Shown one piece after another: positions 31,073-37,091 of a stretch of 38,880 nucleotides of DNA. The notes under the pieces were generated by a model. That model was not told where the DNA came from. It saw only the letters and a program-made list of their open reading frames with translations, and did not search any database. Every line of letters starts with the position of its first letter. Position 1 is the stretch's first letter. Made by a program: the position numbers and the translations under genes. The DNA is from Flavonifractor sp963557075 (GTDB taxonomy: Bacteria; Bacillota; Clostridia; Oscillospirales; Oscillospiraceae): NCBI GenBank assembly GCA_963557075.1, contig CAUWDA010000022.1, positions 1-38,880 on the forward strand. Direction: 5' to 3'.

Positions 31073-31213
31073 TTACCGGTTCTCGCACTTCTGGTTGGCC
31101 ACAGTGCAAGAGGTCTTACAAGCGGACTGGCAGGAGGTCTGGCACTCGCCGCAGCCGCCATGGGCGGCGCTCTTCTTCAGAGTCGCGCCGTTGAGCGTCT
31201 TGATATGCTTCAT
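31073..31213 (-). CDS. scfA: SCIFF ranthipeptide precursor
   Basis: A 46-residue precursor with six Cys in its last 26 residues (positions 21, 24, 28, 32, 36 and 43), matching the family name six cysteines in forty-five. The leader MKHIKTLNGATLKKSA and core GECQTSCQSACKTSC are typical. Cys32 and Thr37 occupy the positions reported to be joined by a thioether in the Clostridium thermocellum homologue CteA. GGGAGGG lies 8 bases before the ATG and a near-consensus promoter precedes it. SCIFF peptides are near-universal in Clostridia; a signalling role was proposed. Confidence 0.95.
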   Translation of the reverse strand: MKHIKTLNGATLKKSAAHGGCGECQTSCQSACKTSCTVANQKCENR

Positions 31214-31246
31214 TCCGTTTTCCCTCCCCAATAGAGATTTCACGTT

Positions 31247-31275
31247 ATTATACCATAGCGTCCGCCCGATTTCAA
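31247..31275 (-). promoter_or_regulatory. scfA promoter
   Basis: TTGAAA (31275-31270), 17 bases, TATAAT (31252-31247), 33 bases before the scfA ATG. The -35 overlaps the stop codon of the upstream TIGR04086 gene. Confidence 0.85.
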
Positions 31276-31694
31276 CGCTTTCTGCGTTTTTTCCGTTTGC
31301 CGCCGGATCTTGTTCCCAAAAGGCCGGCCGCAGCCCCGCCGCACAGGGCGCCGCAGAGCACCCCGATCCCCCCGGACTCCAGGGAGATATCCCGGAAGCA
31401 CAGCGCCCCCAGTGTGAGTACCAGCAGGAAGAGCACCGCCCCGGTGAGCAGCCCGGCGGCCAGGCCTCCACCGATCCGGCGCACCGTGAGCAGGCCGCCG
31501 CAGAAGCCCCCCAGCACACAGCCCACAATGGTGATCTGGTACGTCAGATCCATCCCCAGCAGACCGCCGGAGATGGCCGCCGATGCTCCCAGCAGGAACA
31601 TCAGGCACACGCCCAGGGCCAGCAGTCCTCCCAGCAGGACCCCCAGGGCGCAGCGCACCGCCTTCGCCCCCTGGTCCTCCTCCCTTTTCCGCAT
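31272..31694 (-). CDS. TIGR04086-family membrane protein
   Basis: A 140-residue membrane protein with four hydrophobic Gly-rich segments (ALGVLLGGLLALGVCLMFLL; ITIVGCVLGGFCGGLL; GLAAGLLTGAVLFLLVLTLGAL; GVLCGALCGGAAAGLLG) and a strongly basic tail, matching the TIGR04086/YrzE family. The function is unknown. The family is often found near yajC, tgt and scf genes in Clostridia, as here. The start is the ATG at 31694, 7 bases after GGGAGGG. That ribosome-binding site is itself one arm of a strong hairpin. Confidence 0.83.
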   Translation of the reverse strand: MRKREEDQGAKAVRCALGVLLGGLLALGVCLMFLLGASAAISGGLLGMDLTYQITIVGCVLGGFCGGLLTVRRIGGGLAAGLLTGAVLFLLVLTLGALCFRDISLESGGIGVLCGALCGGAAAGLLGTRSGGKRKKRRKR

Positions 31695-31696
31695 AA

Positions 31697-31750
31697 AAAT
31701 ACCCTCCCTTACCACAGGTTCCTGATGAAACCTATGCCGGGAGGGTATTT
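31697..31750 (-). promoter_or_regulatory. Hairpin sequestering a ribosome-binding site
   Basis: A perfect 12-bp stem AAATACCCTCCC/GGGAGGGTATTT (31739-31750 with 31697-31708), with a smaller AGGTT/AACCT stem inside. On the minus strand its 3' arm is the GGGAGGG ribosome-binding site of the TIGR04086 gene and ends in T5 just before the ATG. It can act as terminator for yajC, translational block for the next gene, or both. Confidence 0.75.
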
Positions 31751-31754
31751 CTTA

Positions 31755-32111
31755 TTACTTCTTGTCCTTGCTCTCGGTGGCAGTAGCGTCCTCCGTGGTC
31801 TGAGCGCCCTTGGAAGACACGGCCCACTTGGTGAACTCCATGCGTACGCGATCAGAGCTGGTCTCGATCACGATGGTGTCCTCTTTCACCGTGCAGATGG
31901 TGCCCACGATGCCGCCGATGGTGGTGATCTGATCCCCCACCGCCAGCTCAGAACGCATCTTGGCCGCTTCCTTTTTCCGCTTGTTCTCAGGACGGATCAT
32001 CAGGAAATAGAACACCGCGATCAGAAGTACCATGGGAAGGAGCATGCCCAGCATGCTGGGTCCAGTCGCTCCGGCATTGGTCAACATCGCGTTGGTGATC
32101 TGTGCTGTCAA
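31755..32111 (-). CDS. yajC: Preprotein translocase accessory subunit YajC
   Basis: A 118-residue protein with one membrane segment (about 20-40, MLLPMVLLIAVFYFLMIRPENKRKKE, the family signature) and a cytosolic domain (LAVGDQITTIGGIVGTI). YajC assists SecYEG-SecDF export. secD and secF are not adjacent. The start is TTG, 8 bases after GGAGG; the next Met is eight codons in. A short TGACGC/GCGTCA hairpin lies in its leader. Confidence 0.93.
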   Translation of the reverse strand: MTAQITNAMLTNAGATGPSMLGMLLPMVLLIAVFYFLMIRPENKRKKEAAKMRSELAVGDQITTIGGIVGTICTVKEDTIVIETSSDRVRMEFTKWAVSSKGAQTTEDATATESKDKK

Positions 32112-32161
32112 TACAATCCCCTCCGATTTTTACGTTTGACGCTGTGCGTCATCAATAGGTC

Positions 32162-32190
32162 ATTATAAAACGATTTTTAGGTTTTGACAA
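32162..32190 (-). promoter_or_regulatory. yajC promoter
   Basis: TTGTCA (32190-32185), 17 bases, TATAAT (32167-32162), 50 bases before the yajC TTG. Confidence 0.8.
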
Positions 32191-32219
32191 GTGCTTTTCG
32201 CACTCATTCACAATTTGTT

Positions 32220-33350
32220 TCAAATCCGCCCCGCCAGCCGCTCTGAATACTCAGCCCGGAAGGCGGCAAACTGACCGGCGTCCAGAGCCTCGCGGATGCG
32301 CTGGGTCAGCTTATTGTAGAAGTAGAGGTTATGCATGACGGCCAGGCGCATAGCCAGCATCTCGTCTGCCACGAAGAGATGGCGCAGATAGGCCCGGGAG
32401 AAATTGCGGCACACAGGGCAGTCGCAGTCGGGGTCGATGGACCGCTCATCCGTCTTATACTTCTCATTCCGGATGTTCATGGCCCCCGACCAGGTGAACA
32501 GCTTGGCGTGGCGGGCGTTGCGGGCGGGCATGACGCAGTCGAAGAAGTCCACGCCCCGGGCCACCCCCTCAATGATATTGGAGGGCGTACCGACTCCCAT
32601 CAGGTACCGGGGCTTGTCCGCCGGCATGTGAGGCTCCACCGCGTCGATAATGTCGTACATCACCTGGGTGGGTTCCCCCACTGCCAGACCGCCGATGGCG
32701 TAGCCCTCACAGTCGATCTTGGCGGTCTCCTTCATGTGCCACACCCGCAGGTCCGGGAAGGTGGCCCCCTGGTTGATGCCGAAGAGCATCTGATGGGGGT
32801 TCACTGTGTCAGACAGAGCATTGAGCCGGTCATGCTCCGCCTTGCACCGCGCCAGCCAGCGCAGCGTACGCTCGCAGGAGGCTTTGGCATATTCATAGGT
32901 AGCCGGGTTCTCCACGCACTCGTCAAAGGCCATCGCCACATCGCTGCCCAGGTTGGACTGGATCTGCATGGACTCCTCCGGCCCCATGAAAATACGGTGG
33001 CCGTCAATATGGGAGGCAAAGGTGACCCCCTCCTCCTTGATCTTACGCAGACCGGACAGGGAAAACACCTGAAAGCCGCCGGAATCGGTGAGGATCGGCC
33101 CGTCCCACCGCATAAATTTGTGCAGCCCTCCCATCTGGCGCACCACCTGGTCGCCGGGACGCAGGTGGAGGTGGTAGGTGTTGGACAGCTCCACCTGGCA
33201 GCCGATATCCTTCAGGTCAAAGGCAGACAGCGCTCCCTTGATCGCACCCTGGGTACCTACATTCATGAAAACCGGCGTCTGCACGGTGCCGTGGGCGCAG
33301 GTAAAGACGCCGCGGCGGGCCTTGCCCTCGGTCTTGATCACTTCAAACAC
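32220..33350 (-). CDS. tgt: tRNA-guanine(34) transglycosylase
   Basis: Exchanges guanine 34 in tRNAs with GUN anticodons for a queuine precursor. The 376-residue protein has the substrate loop ILTDSGGFQVFSLSGLRKI with a catalytic Asp near residue 88, DECVENPATYEY, INQGATFPDLR, GGLAVGEPT, CVMPARNARHA with the nucleophile region near 265, and the zinc site DCDCPVC ... HN near 305-335. The start is GTG with AAAGGGG 7 bases upstream. It has its own promoter; queA is not adjacent. Confidence 0.96.
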   Translation of the reverse strand: MFEVIKTEGKARRGVFTCAHGTVQTPVFMNVGTQGAIKGALSAFDLKDIGCQVELSNTYHLHLRPGDQVVRQMGGLHKFMRWDGPILTDSGGFQVFSLSGLRKIKEEGVTFASHIDGHRIFMGPEESMQIQSNLGSDVAMAFDECVENPATYEYAKASCERTLRWLARCKAEHDRLNALSDTVNPHQMLFGINQGATFPDLRVWHMKETAKIDCEGYAIGGLAVGEPTQVMYDIIDAVEPHMPADKPRYLMGVGTPSNIIEGVARGVDFFDCVMPARNARHAKLFTWSGAMNIRNEKYKTDERSIDPDCDCPVCRNFSRAYLRHLFVADEMLAMRLAVMHNLYFYNKLTQRIREALDAGQFAAFRAEYSERLAGRI

Positions 33351-33382
33351 AGTAAAACCCCTTTATTTTGCAAGTGTTATTT

Positions 33383-33411
33383 ATCATACCAGAAACCAGG
33401 GAAAATGACAA
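33383..33411 (-). promoter_or_regulatory. tgt promoter
   Basis: TTGTCA (33411-33406), 17 bases, TATGAT (33388-33383), 33 bases before the tgt GTG. Confidence 0.75.
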
Positions 33412-33426
33412 CGCCCCAAAACCAGA

Positions 33427-33451
33427 AAGAGCGGCGCATAGCGCCGCTCTT
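33427..33451 (-). terminator. Terminator of the redox operon
   Basis: A perfect 11-bp stem (33427-33437 with 33441-33451) with an ATA loop, followed on the minus strand by TTTC and TTTT runs, just past the ccdA-tlpA stop. Confidence 0.8.
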
Positions 33452-33457
33452 CCCTGT

Positions 33458-34756
33458 TTATTGTACGCTCTCCATGGTCTGCTGGACCACCGACTCCATG
33501 ATATCTGCCGGCATGGCCCCCGGCACATAGCCGTACACATTGCCGTTGGCGTCGATCATAAAGGTGGTGGGAAAGGCGGAAATGCCGTAGTAGGCAAAGA
33601 TCTGCCCTGTGGTATCCATGAGCACCGGGAAGGTATACCCGTTATCCGACAGGAACTGCTCCACCTCGGCCTGAGACACATCCTGATTCATCGGGTGATC
33701 CTCTGTCTTGGGATTGGCCACACCCAGTACCACCAGGTCCCCGCTGTTCTCTCCGTAATTCTCATAGAGCTCCTGGATATCGGGCATCTCGCTCTTGCAG
33801 GGACCGCACCAGGTAGCCCAGAAATTGAGAAACACCGTCTTGCCCTTATAGTCGGACAGGGTATGGGTGTTGCCGTACTGGTCGGTGAGGGTAAAGTCAG
33901 GGGCCGCCACCACCGGTCTGGAGGTGGGCTGGGCAGACGGTTCCGGCTGGGCGCTCTCGTCAGGCACGGCCGCAGGCGGGATGCTTTCGCTCTGCACCGG
34001 AGGCTCCGCGGCGCCGCCCGTCCCGCCTACACCGGACAGATATCCGGTAATGCTGTTCATAAATCCCGTAAAGGTCATGATGCCCATAAAAATCAGCAGG
34101 GCCGCTCCCACTTTGCCGGTGTACTTGACCACCTTCTGGTGCTGTTTGAAGAAATTAAGTACCGAACCGGTAAAAAGGCCCACTGCCAGGAAGGGCAGGA
34201 TAAATCCAGCGGTATAGACCGCGATGAGCAGAAAACCCTTGCCGGCGCTGGCGGCAGAGGATGCCATCAGCAGTACGCTGCCCAGGGTGGGGCCCACGCA
34301 GGGCGTCCATGCAAAGCTGAAGGTAAAGCCCAGTACCAGAGCCACCAGCGGATTCATGGACCACCGGTCCAGACGGAGAGGCAGCCGGTGTTCGGTCTCC
34401 AAAGCGGCAGATTTTCCGAAAAAGCCAAACTGGTATATACCGAAGAGGATCATCACAATGCCGCTGATACGGGCAAACAGAGTCTGATTGCCGCTGAAGA
34501 AGCGGCCGGCGGCGGTGAAGCCCAGCCCCAGCACAAAGAAGGCGAAGCTGATCCCCAACACGAAGAACAGCGTATTGACCAGTACCTTTTTCCGGGGATA
34601 GCGGATGGCTCCGTTCTCATCTACCACCCGGGCGCCTCCTGCCAGGTATCCCACATAGAGGGGGACCAGAGGAAGCACACAGGGCGAAAAGAAACTGAGC
34701 AGGCCCTGTATCAGAACGGTAAGTACCGGCACGCCGGTCCCAAGCTGCAAATTCAT
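33458..34756 (-). CDS. CcdA-TlpA fusion: membrane electron transporter plus thioredoxin domain
   Basis: A 432-residue protein moving reducing equivalents from cytosolic thioredoxin across the membrane. Residues 1-245 form a CcdA/DsbD-beta-like six-helix unit with the redox Cys pair Cys26 (FFSPCVLPL) and Cys153 (AWTPCVGPT). A Pro/Ser/Glu-rich linker (about 246-282) leads to a TlpA/ResA-like domain with WCGPC (Cys317, Cys320) and a cis-Pro (FPTTFMID), placed outside the cell. The frame opens at 34810, but AAGGAG 7 bases before the ATG at 34756 sets the start. ATGA overlaps the rrf2 stop. It is last in the trxA-trxB-rrf2 unit. Confidence 0.9.
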   Translation of the reverse strand: MNLQLGTGVPVLTVLIQGLLSFFSPCVLPLVPLYVGYLAGGARVVDENGAIRYPRKKVLVNTLFFVLGISFAFFVLGLGFTAAGRFFSGNQTLFARISGIVMILFGIYQFGFFGKSAALETEHRLPLRLDRWSMNPLVALVLGFTFSFAWTPCVGPTLGSVLLMASSAASAGKGFLLIAVYTAGFILPFLAVGLFTGSVLNFFKQHQKVVKYTGKVGAALLIFMGIMTFTGFMNSITGYLSGVGGTGGAAEPPVQSESIPPAAVPDESAQPEPSAQPTSRPVVAAPDFTLTDQYGNTHTLSDYKGKTVFLNFWATWCGPCKSEMPDIQELYENYGENSGDLVVLGVANPKTEDHPMNQDVSQAEVEQFLSDNGYTFPVLMDTTGQIFAYYGISAFPTTFMIDANGNVYGYVPGAMPADIMESVVQQTMESVQ

Positions 34757-35187
34757 ACGGGTACTCCTTTTTGTCGGGATTTCAGCTGCTCCTCCAGATC
34801 TGTCAGGCAAAGCTGGGACAGTCTGGCCCGGCAGCGCTCGTTCAGATCGTCGAACAGCCGGTCCATCACCTCAGCCATTCCCGAGGCCACCATGCAGTCA
34901 CAGTCCGCCGCGCCGCCGCTGTGCCAGGCGGGCTCCACCACCCGCACCGCCAGCGCATCCGCCACCGCGTCCAGGGTGAGACTTGCAGGGTCGGCGGTGA
35001 GCTGATAACCTCCGTCGCTGCCCGCCCGGGTGGACACCAGCCCCGCCTTCTTCAGCTTGGCCATCACCTTACGGACCCGGGCCGGGTTGGTGCAGATATT
35101 GGCCGCCAGCTCCTCGCTGGACAGCATACACCCCCGTTTATCCAGATAGATCAGGGCGTGGACCGCCACACAGAACAGGCCATTCAT
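34753..35187 (-). CDS. Rrf2-family transcriptional regulator
   Basis: A 144-residue regulator with an N-terminal winged helix (HALIYLDKRGCMLSSEELAANICTNPARVRKVMAKLKKAGLV; RAGSDGGYQL) typical of Rrf2 proteins such as IscR, NsrR and CymR. Several Cys (6, 20, 32, 96, 98 and two near the C-terminus) could sense thiols or hold an Fe-S cluster, but the C96-x-C98 spacing differs from the three-Cys pattern of IscR/NsrR. It lies between trxB and ccdA-tlpA and overlaps the latter by 4 bases. It is the natural candidate to bind the palindrome in the operon promoter. Confidence 0.9.
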   Translation of the reverse strand: MNGLFCVAVHALIYLDKRGCMLSSEELAANICTNPARVRKVMAKLKKAGLVSTRAGSDGGYQLTADPASLTLDAVADALAVRVVEPAWHSGGAADCDCMVASGMAEVMDRLFDDLNERCRARLSQLCLTDLEEQLKSRQKGVPV

Positions 35188-35203
35188 GGAATGTACTTCT
35201 CCT

Positions 35204-36121
35204 TTACAGTTCTTCCAGCAGATAAGTTTCCGCCCAGTGGGCTGCGTTCGCTCCGTCAGTTGCGGCGGTGATCACCTGCCGCAGCGCCTTGGTACGCACA
35301 TCGCCGGCGGCAAATACCCCGGGCACGCTGGTCCGGCAGGTCTCATCCGCTGTCAAGTATCCAGCCTTGTCAAGCTCCACCTGACCGGCAAAGAGCCCCG
35401 TATCGGGCACCCGCCCAACCGCCACGAAAAGGCCGTCGCACGCCAGCTCTGACTTCTCGCCAGTGACTACATTTTCGAGCTGGATCCCTGTCAGGCGGTT
35501 CTCCTTGCGCAGCTCTGTCACGCGGCTGTTCCAGATGATCTCTACCCCGGCATCCTTCAGGGCTTTATGGTACACCGCAGAGGCCCGCAGGCTGTCCCGC
35601 CGGTGGATCAGATAGACCTTTTTGCACAGCTTGGCCAGGTAGAGGGCGTCTTCCACAGCGGTATTGCCGCCGCCGTTTACCGCCACCACCTTACCCCGGT
35701 ACATCATACCGTCGCAGGCGGCGCAGTAGGCGATCCCTCTTCCCCGGAGTTCGCCCTCGCCGGGTAGGCCCAGTTCTCTGGGGTAGGCCCCGGTAGCCAG
35801 GATCACGGCGTCCGCCGTCAGATCTCCGTCACTGGTGTGGAGCACCTTGGGCACAGCGGCCAGGTCCGCGCCCAACACTTCGGCATAGATTGTCTCGGCC
35901 CCATACCGCCGGGCCTGCTGCTCCATCTTCTCTCCCAGCTCGAAGCCGTCCACCCCCTCCGGAAACCCGGGGTAATTGTCGATGACAGAGGTGGTGGCCA
36001 TCTGTCCGCCGGGGGATAGCTTTTCCACCACTGCCGTCTTTCGGCCACTGCGGGCAGCGTACAGCGCCGCCGTATATCCGGCAGGCCCTCCGCCTACGAT
36101 CAGGATCTCATATTGCGCCAT
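35204..36121 (-). CDS. trxB: Thioredoxin reductase
   Basis: A flavoenzyme reducing thioredoxin with NADPH. The 305-residue protein has FAD-binding GGGPAGYTAALYAARSG at 10-26, the redox disulfide CAAC (Cys133, Cys136; the usual form is CATC), NADPH-binding VNGGGNTAVEDALYL near 148 with HRRDSLRAS (Arg residues for the NADP phosphate), and the C-terminal FAD block GVFAAGDVRTKALRQVITAATDG. GGGAGGAGG precedes the ATG. It starts 20 bases after trxA, clearly in one operon. Confidence 0.95.
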   Translation of the reverse strand: MAQYEILIVGGGPAGYTAALYAARSGRKTAVVEKLSPGGQMATTSVIDNYPGFPEGVDGFELGEKMEQQARRYGAETIYAEVLGADLAAVPKVLHTSDGDLTADAVILATGAYPRELGLPGEGELRGRGIAYCAACDGMMYRGKVVAVNGGGNTAVEDALYLAKLCKKVYLIHRRDSLRASAVYHKALKDAGVEIIWNSRVTELRKENRLTGIQLENVVTGEKSELACDGLFVAVGRVPDTGLFAGQVELDKAGYLTADETCRTSVPGVFAAGDVRTKALRQVITAATDGANAAHWAETYLLEEL

Positions 36122-36141
36122 GGTGGTACGCCTCCTCCCTT

Positions 36142-36456
36142 TTACAGGTCCATCCAGTCAATGATCTGAGCCTTGGAGCCGGGGTTCACGATGGGCTCCC
36201 CCGTCTCCCCGTTTCTGAAGAGGAACAGCGTAGGAATGACCTCTACCCCGTACTGCTGATCCAGGCCGGGCTCTTCATCAATGTTGATCTTGCCCACCAC
36301 CAGCTGTCCGTCGAACTGCTGGGCAAGCTGATCCAGCACCGGAGCGATCCGGCGGCAGTAACCGCACCAGGGGGCCCAGAAATCCACCAGTACCGGCTTT
36401 TCAGAGCGGAGCACTACTTCTTCAAAATTTTCTTTGGTAATGGTAATGGGGGTCAT
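36142..36456 (-). CDS. trxA: Thioredoxin with WCGYC active site
   Basis: A 104-residue thioredoxin: VLVDFWAPWCGYCRRIAPVLDQLA near residue 22, KINIDEEPGLDQQYGVEVIPTLFLFRNGE with the cis-Pro. The active site is Cys31-Gly-Tyr-Cys34 instead of the usual CGPC, which should change the redox potential. ATGs at 36483 and 36462 are too far or too close; the ATG at 36456, 8 bases after AAAGGA, is used. First gene of the redox operon: trxB follows 20 bases later, then rrf2 and ccdA-tlpA. Confidence 0.92.
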   Translation of the reverse strand: MTPITITKENFEEVVLRSEKPVLVDFWAPWCGYCRRIAPVLDQLAQQFDGQLVVGKINIDEEPGLDQQYGVEVIPTLFLFRNGETGEPIVNPGSKAQIIDWMDL

Positions 36457-36514
36457 AGTCATCGTCCTTTCTTTTCCTATCATGGGCGGCTGTACGCCCT
36501 ATTATTTATTCTTT

Positions 36515-36578
36515 TAACTGTAACTTTATTTGTTCCAATTTACAATGTAACTATAACAGTTACAGTTAGCTTTGTCAA
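36515..36578 (-). promoter_or_regulatory. Redox operon promoter with palindromic operator
   Basis: TTGACA (36578-36573), 17 bases, TATAGT (36555-36550). The palindrome TGTAACT-N5-AGTTACA (36546-36564) covers the -10 and half the spacer. TAACTGTAAC at 36515-36524 repeats the half-site just downstream and is inverted relative to GTTACAGTTA (36559-36568). The layout suits repression by the Rrf2 protein of the operon. Confidence 0.75.
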
Positions 36579-36630
36579 CCCATTTTGTTCATTCTTTTAA
36601 AACTCTGCCGCCCAGGCAGGCGCGCTTTGC

Positions 36631-36658
36631 ACGTTGGGGCGGTGGCCGGCATAGGATG
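36631..36658 (+). promoter_or_regulatory. Possible sigma-K-type promoter of the collagen-like gene
   Basis: AC (36631-36632), 17 bases, CATAGGATG (36650-36658) fits the short sigma-K pattern AC-N16/17-CATANNNT. The same CATAGGATG lies before the cotJ operon. It precedes the start by about 43 bases. Confidence 0.4.
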
Positions 36659-36701
36659 TCGCGTGGCACAGCCACAAGCCAAGCGGATAAAGGAGCACAC
36701 T

Positions 36702-37091
36702 ATGAATCATTATCTTCCCTCTGACCGGGAGTGGAGACGGAAGCAGGAAAATCCGGCCTGCTGTTGTCCGCCGGGCTGCTGCCCGCCGCCCTGTCCCCCA
36801 CCCTGTCCTGTTTCCGGGCCTACTGGTCCAACTGGTCCCACTGGTCCTACCGGCCCTGCCGGTCCCGGTTCCCCTATTGTGATCGGGCCTACCGGGCCCC
36901 AGGGCCCCACCGGCCCTGCCGGTCCTGCTTTCCCGGGGCCCACTGGACCCCAGGGTGTACCCGGCGCGGTTGGTCCTACCGGACCTCAGGGGATCCCGGG
37001 GCCGGACGGAGCCACCGGGGCGGTTTATTTAGGAAAGATGACCGTCTGTAAAAATGCGGTTCCCATTAAACCGCCTCGTTATGGGTGTTGA
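36702..37091 (+). CDS. Collagen-like protein, 3' end probably replaced by an integrated element
   Basis: The 129-residue reading frame opens with a polar stretch, a Cys/Pro-rich segment (CCCPPGCCPPPCPPPCP, residues 20-36) and about 22 Gly-X-Y triplets (GPTGPTGP..., residues 39-106) with short breaks. Such proteins are typical of exosporium or spore-surface filaments (BclA type). The last 23 residues (VYLGKMTVCKN ... PPRYGC) are unlike the rest and overlap, on the other strand, the 3' end of a serine recombinase gene. BclA-type proteins usually end in a globular C-terminal domain, missing here. AAAGGAG lies 6 bases before the ATG. Confidence 0.75.
   Translation: MNHYLPSDREWRRKQENPACCCPPGCCPPPCPPPCPVSGPTGPTGPTGPTGPAGPGSPIVIGPTGPQGPTGPAGPAFPGPTGPQGVPGAVGPTGPQGIPGPDGATGAVYLGKMTVCKNAVPIKPPRYGC
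37050..37074 (-). terminator. Terminator of the recombinase gene
   Basis: GCGGTT-N7-AACCGC (37056-37074) overlaps the recombinase stop codon and is followed on the minus strand by A then T5 (37054-37050). It lies inside the 3' part of the collagen-like frame. Confidence 0.65.

Noticed and set aside
31073..31528. 151-codon frame containing the SCIFF peptide
   Set aside because: Only the last 46 codons from 31213 are real; the upstream part is a shadow of the TIGR04086 gene.
37019..37079. Similarity of GGCGGTTTATTTAGG (37019 on) to the inverted GGCGGTTTAATGGG at the recombinase end as an att core
   Set aside because: The match is short and part of it is the recombinase terminator; without the other element end no crossover core can be assigned.
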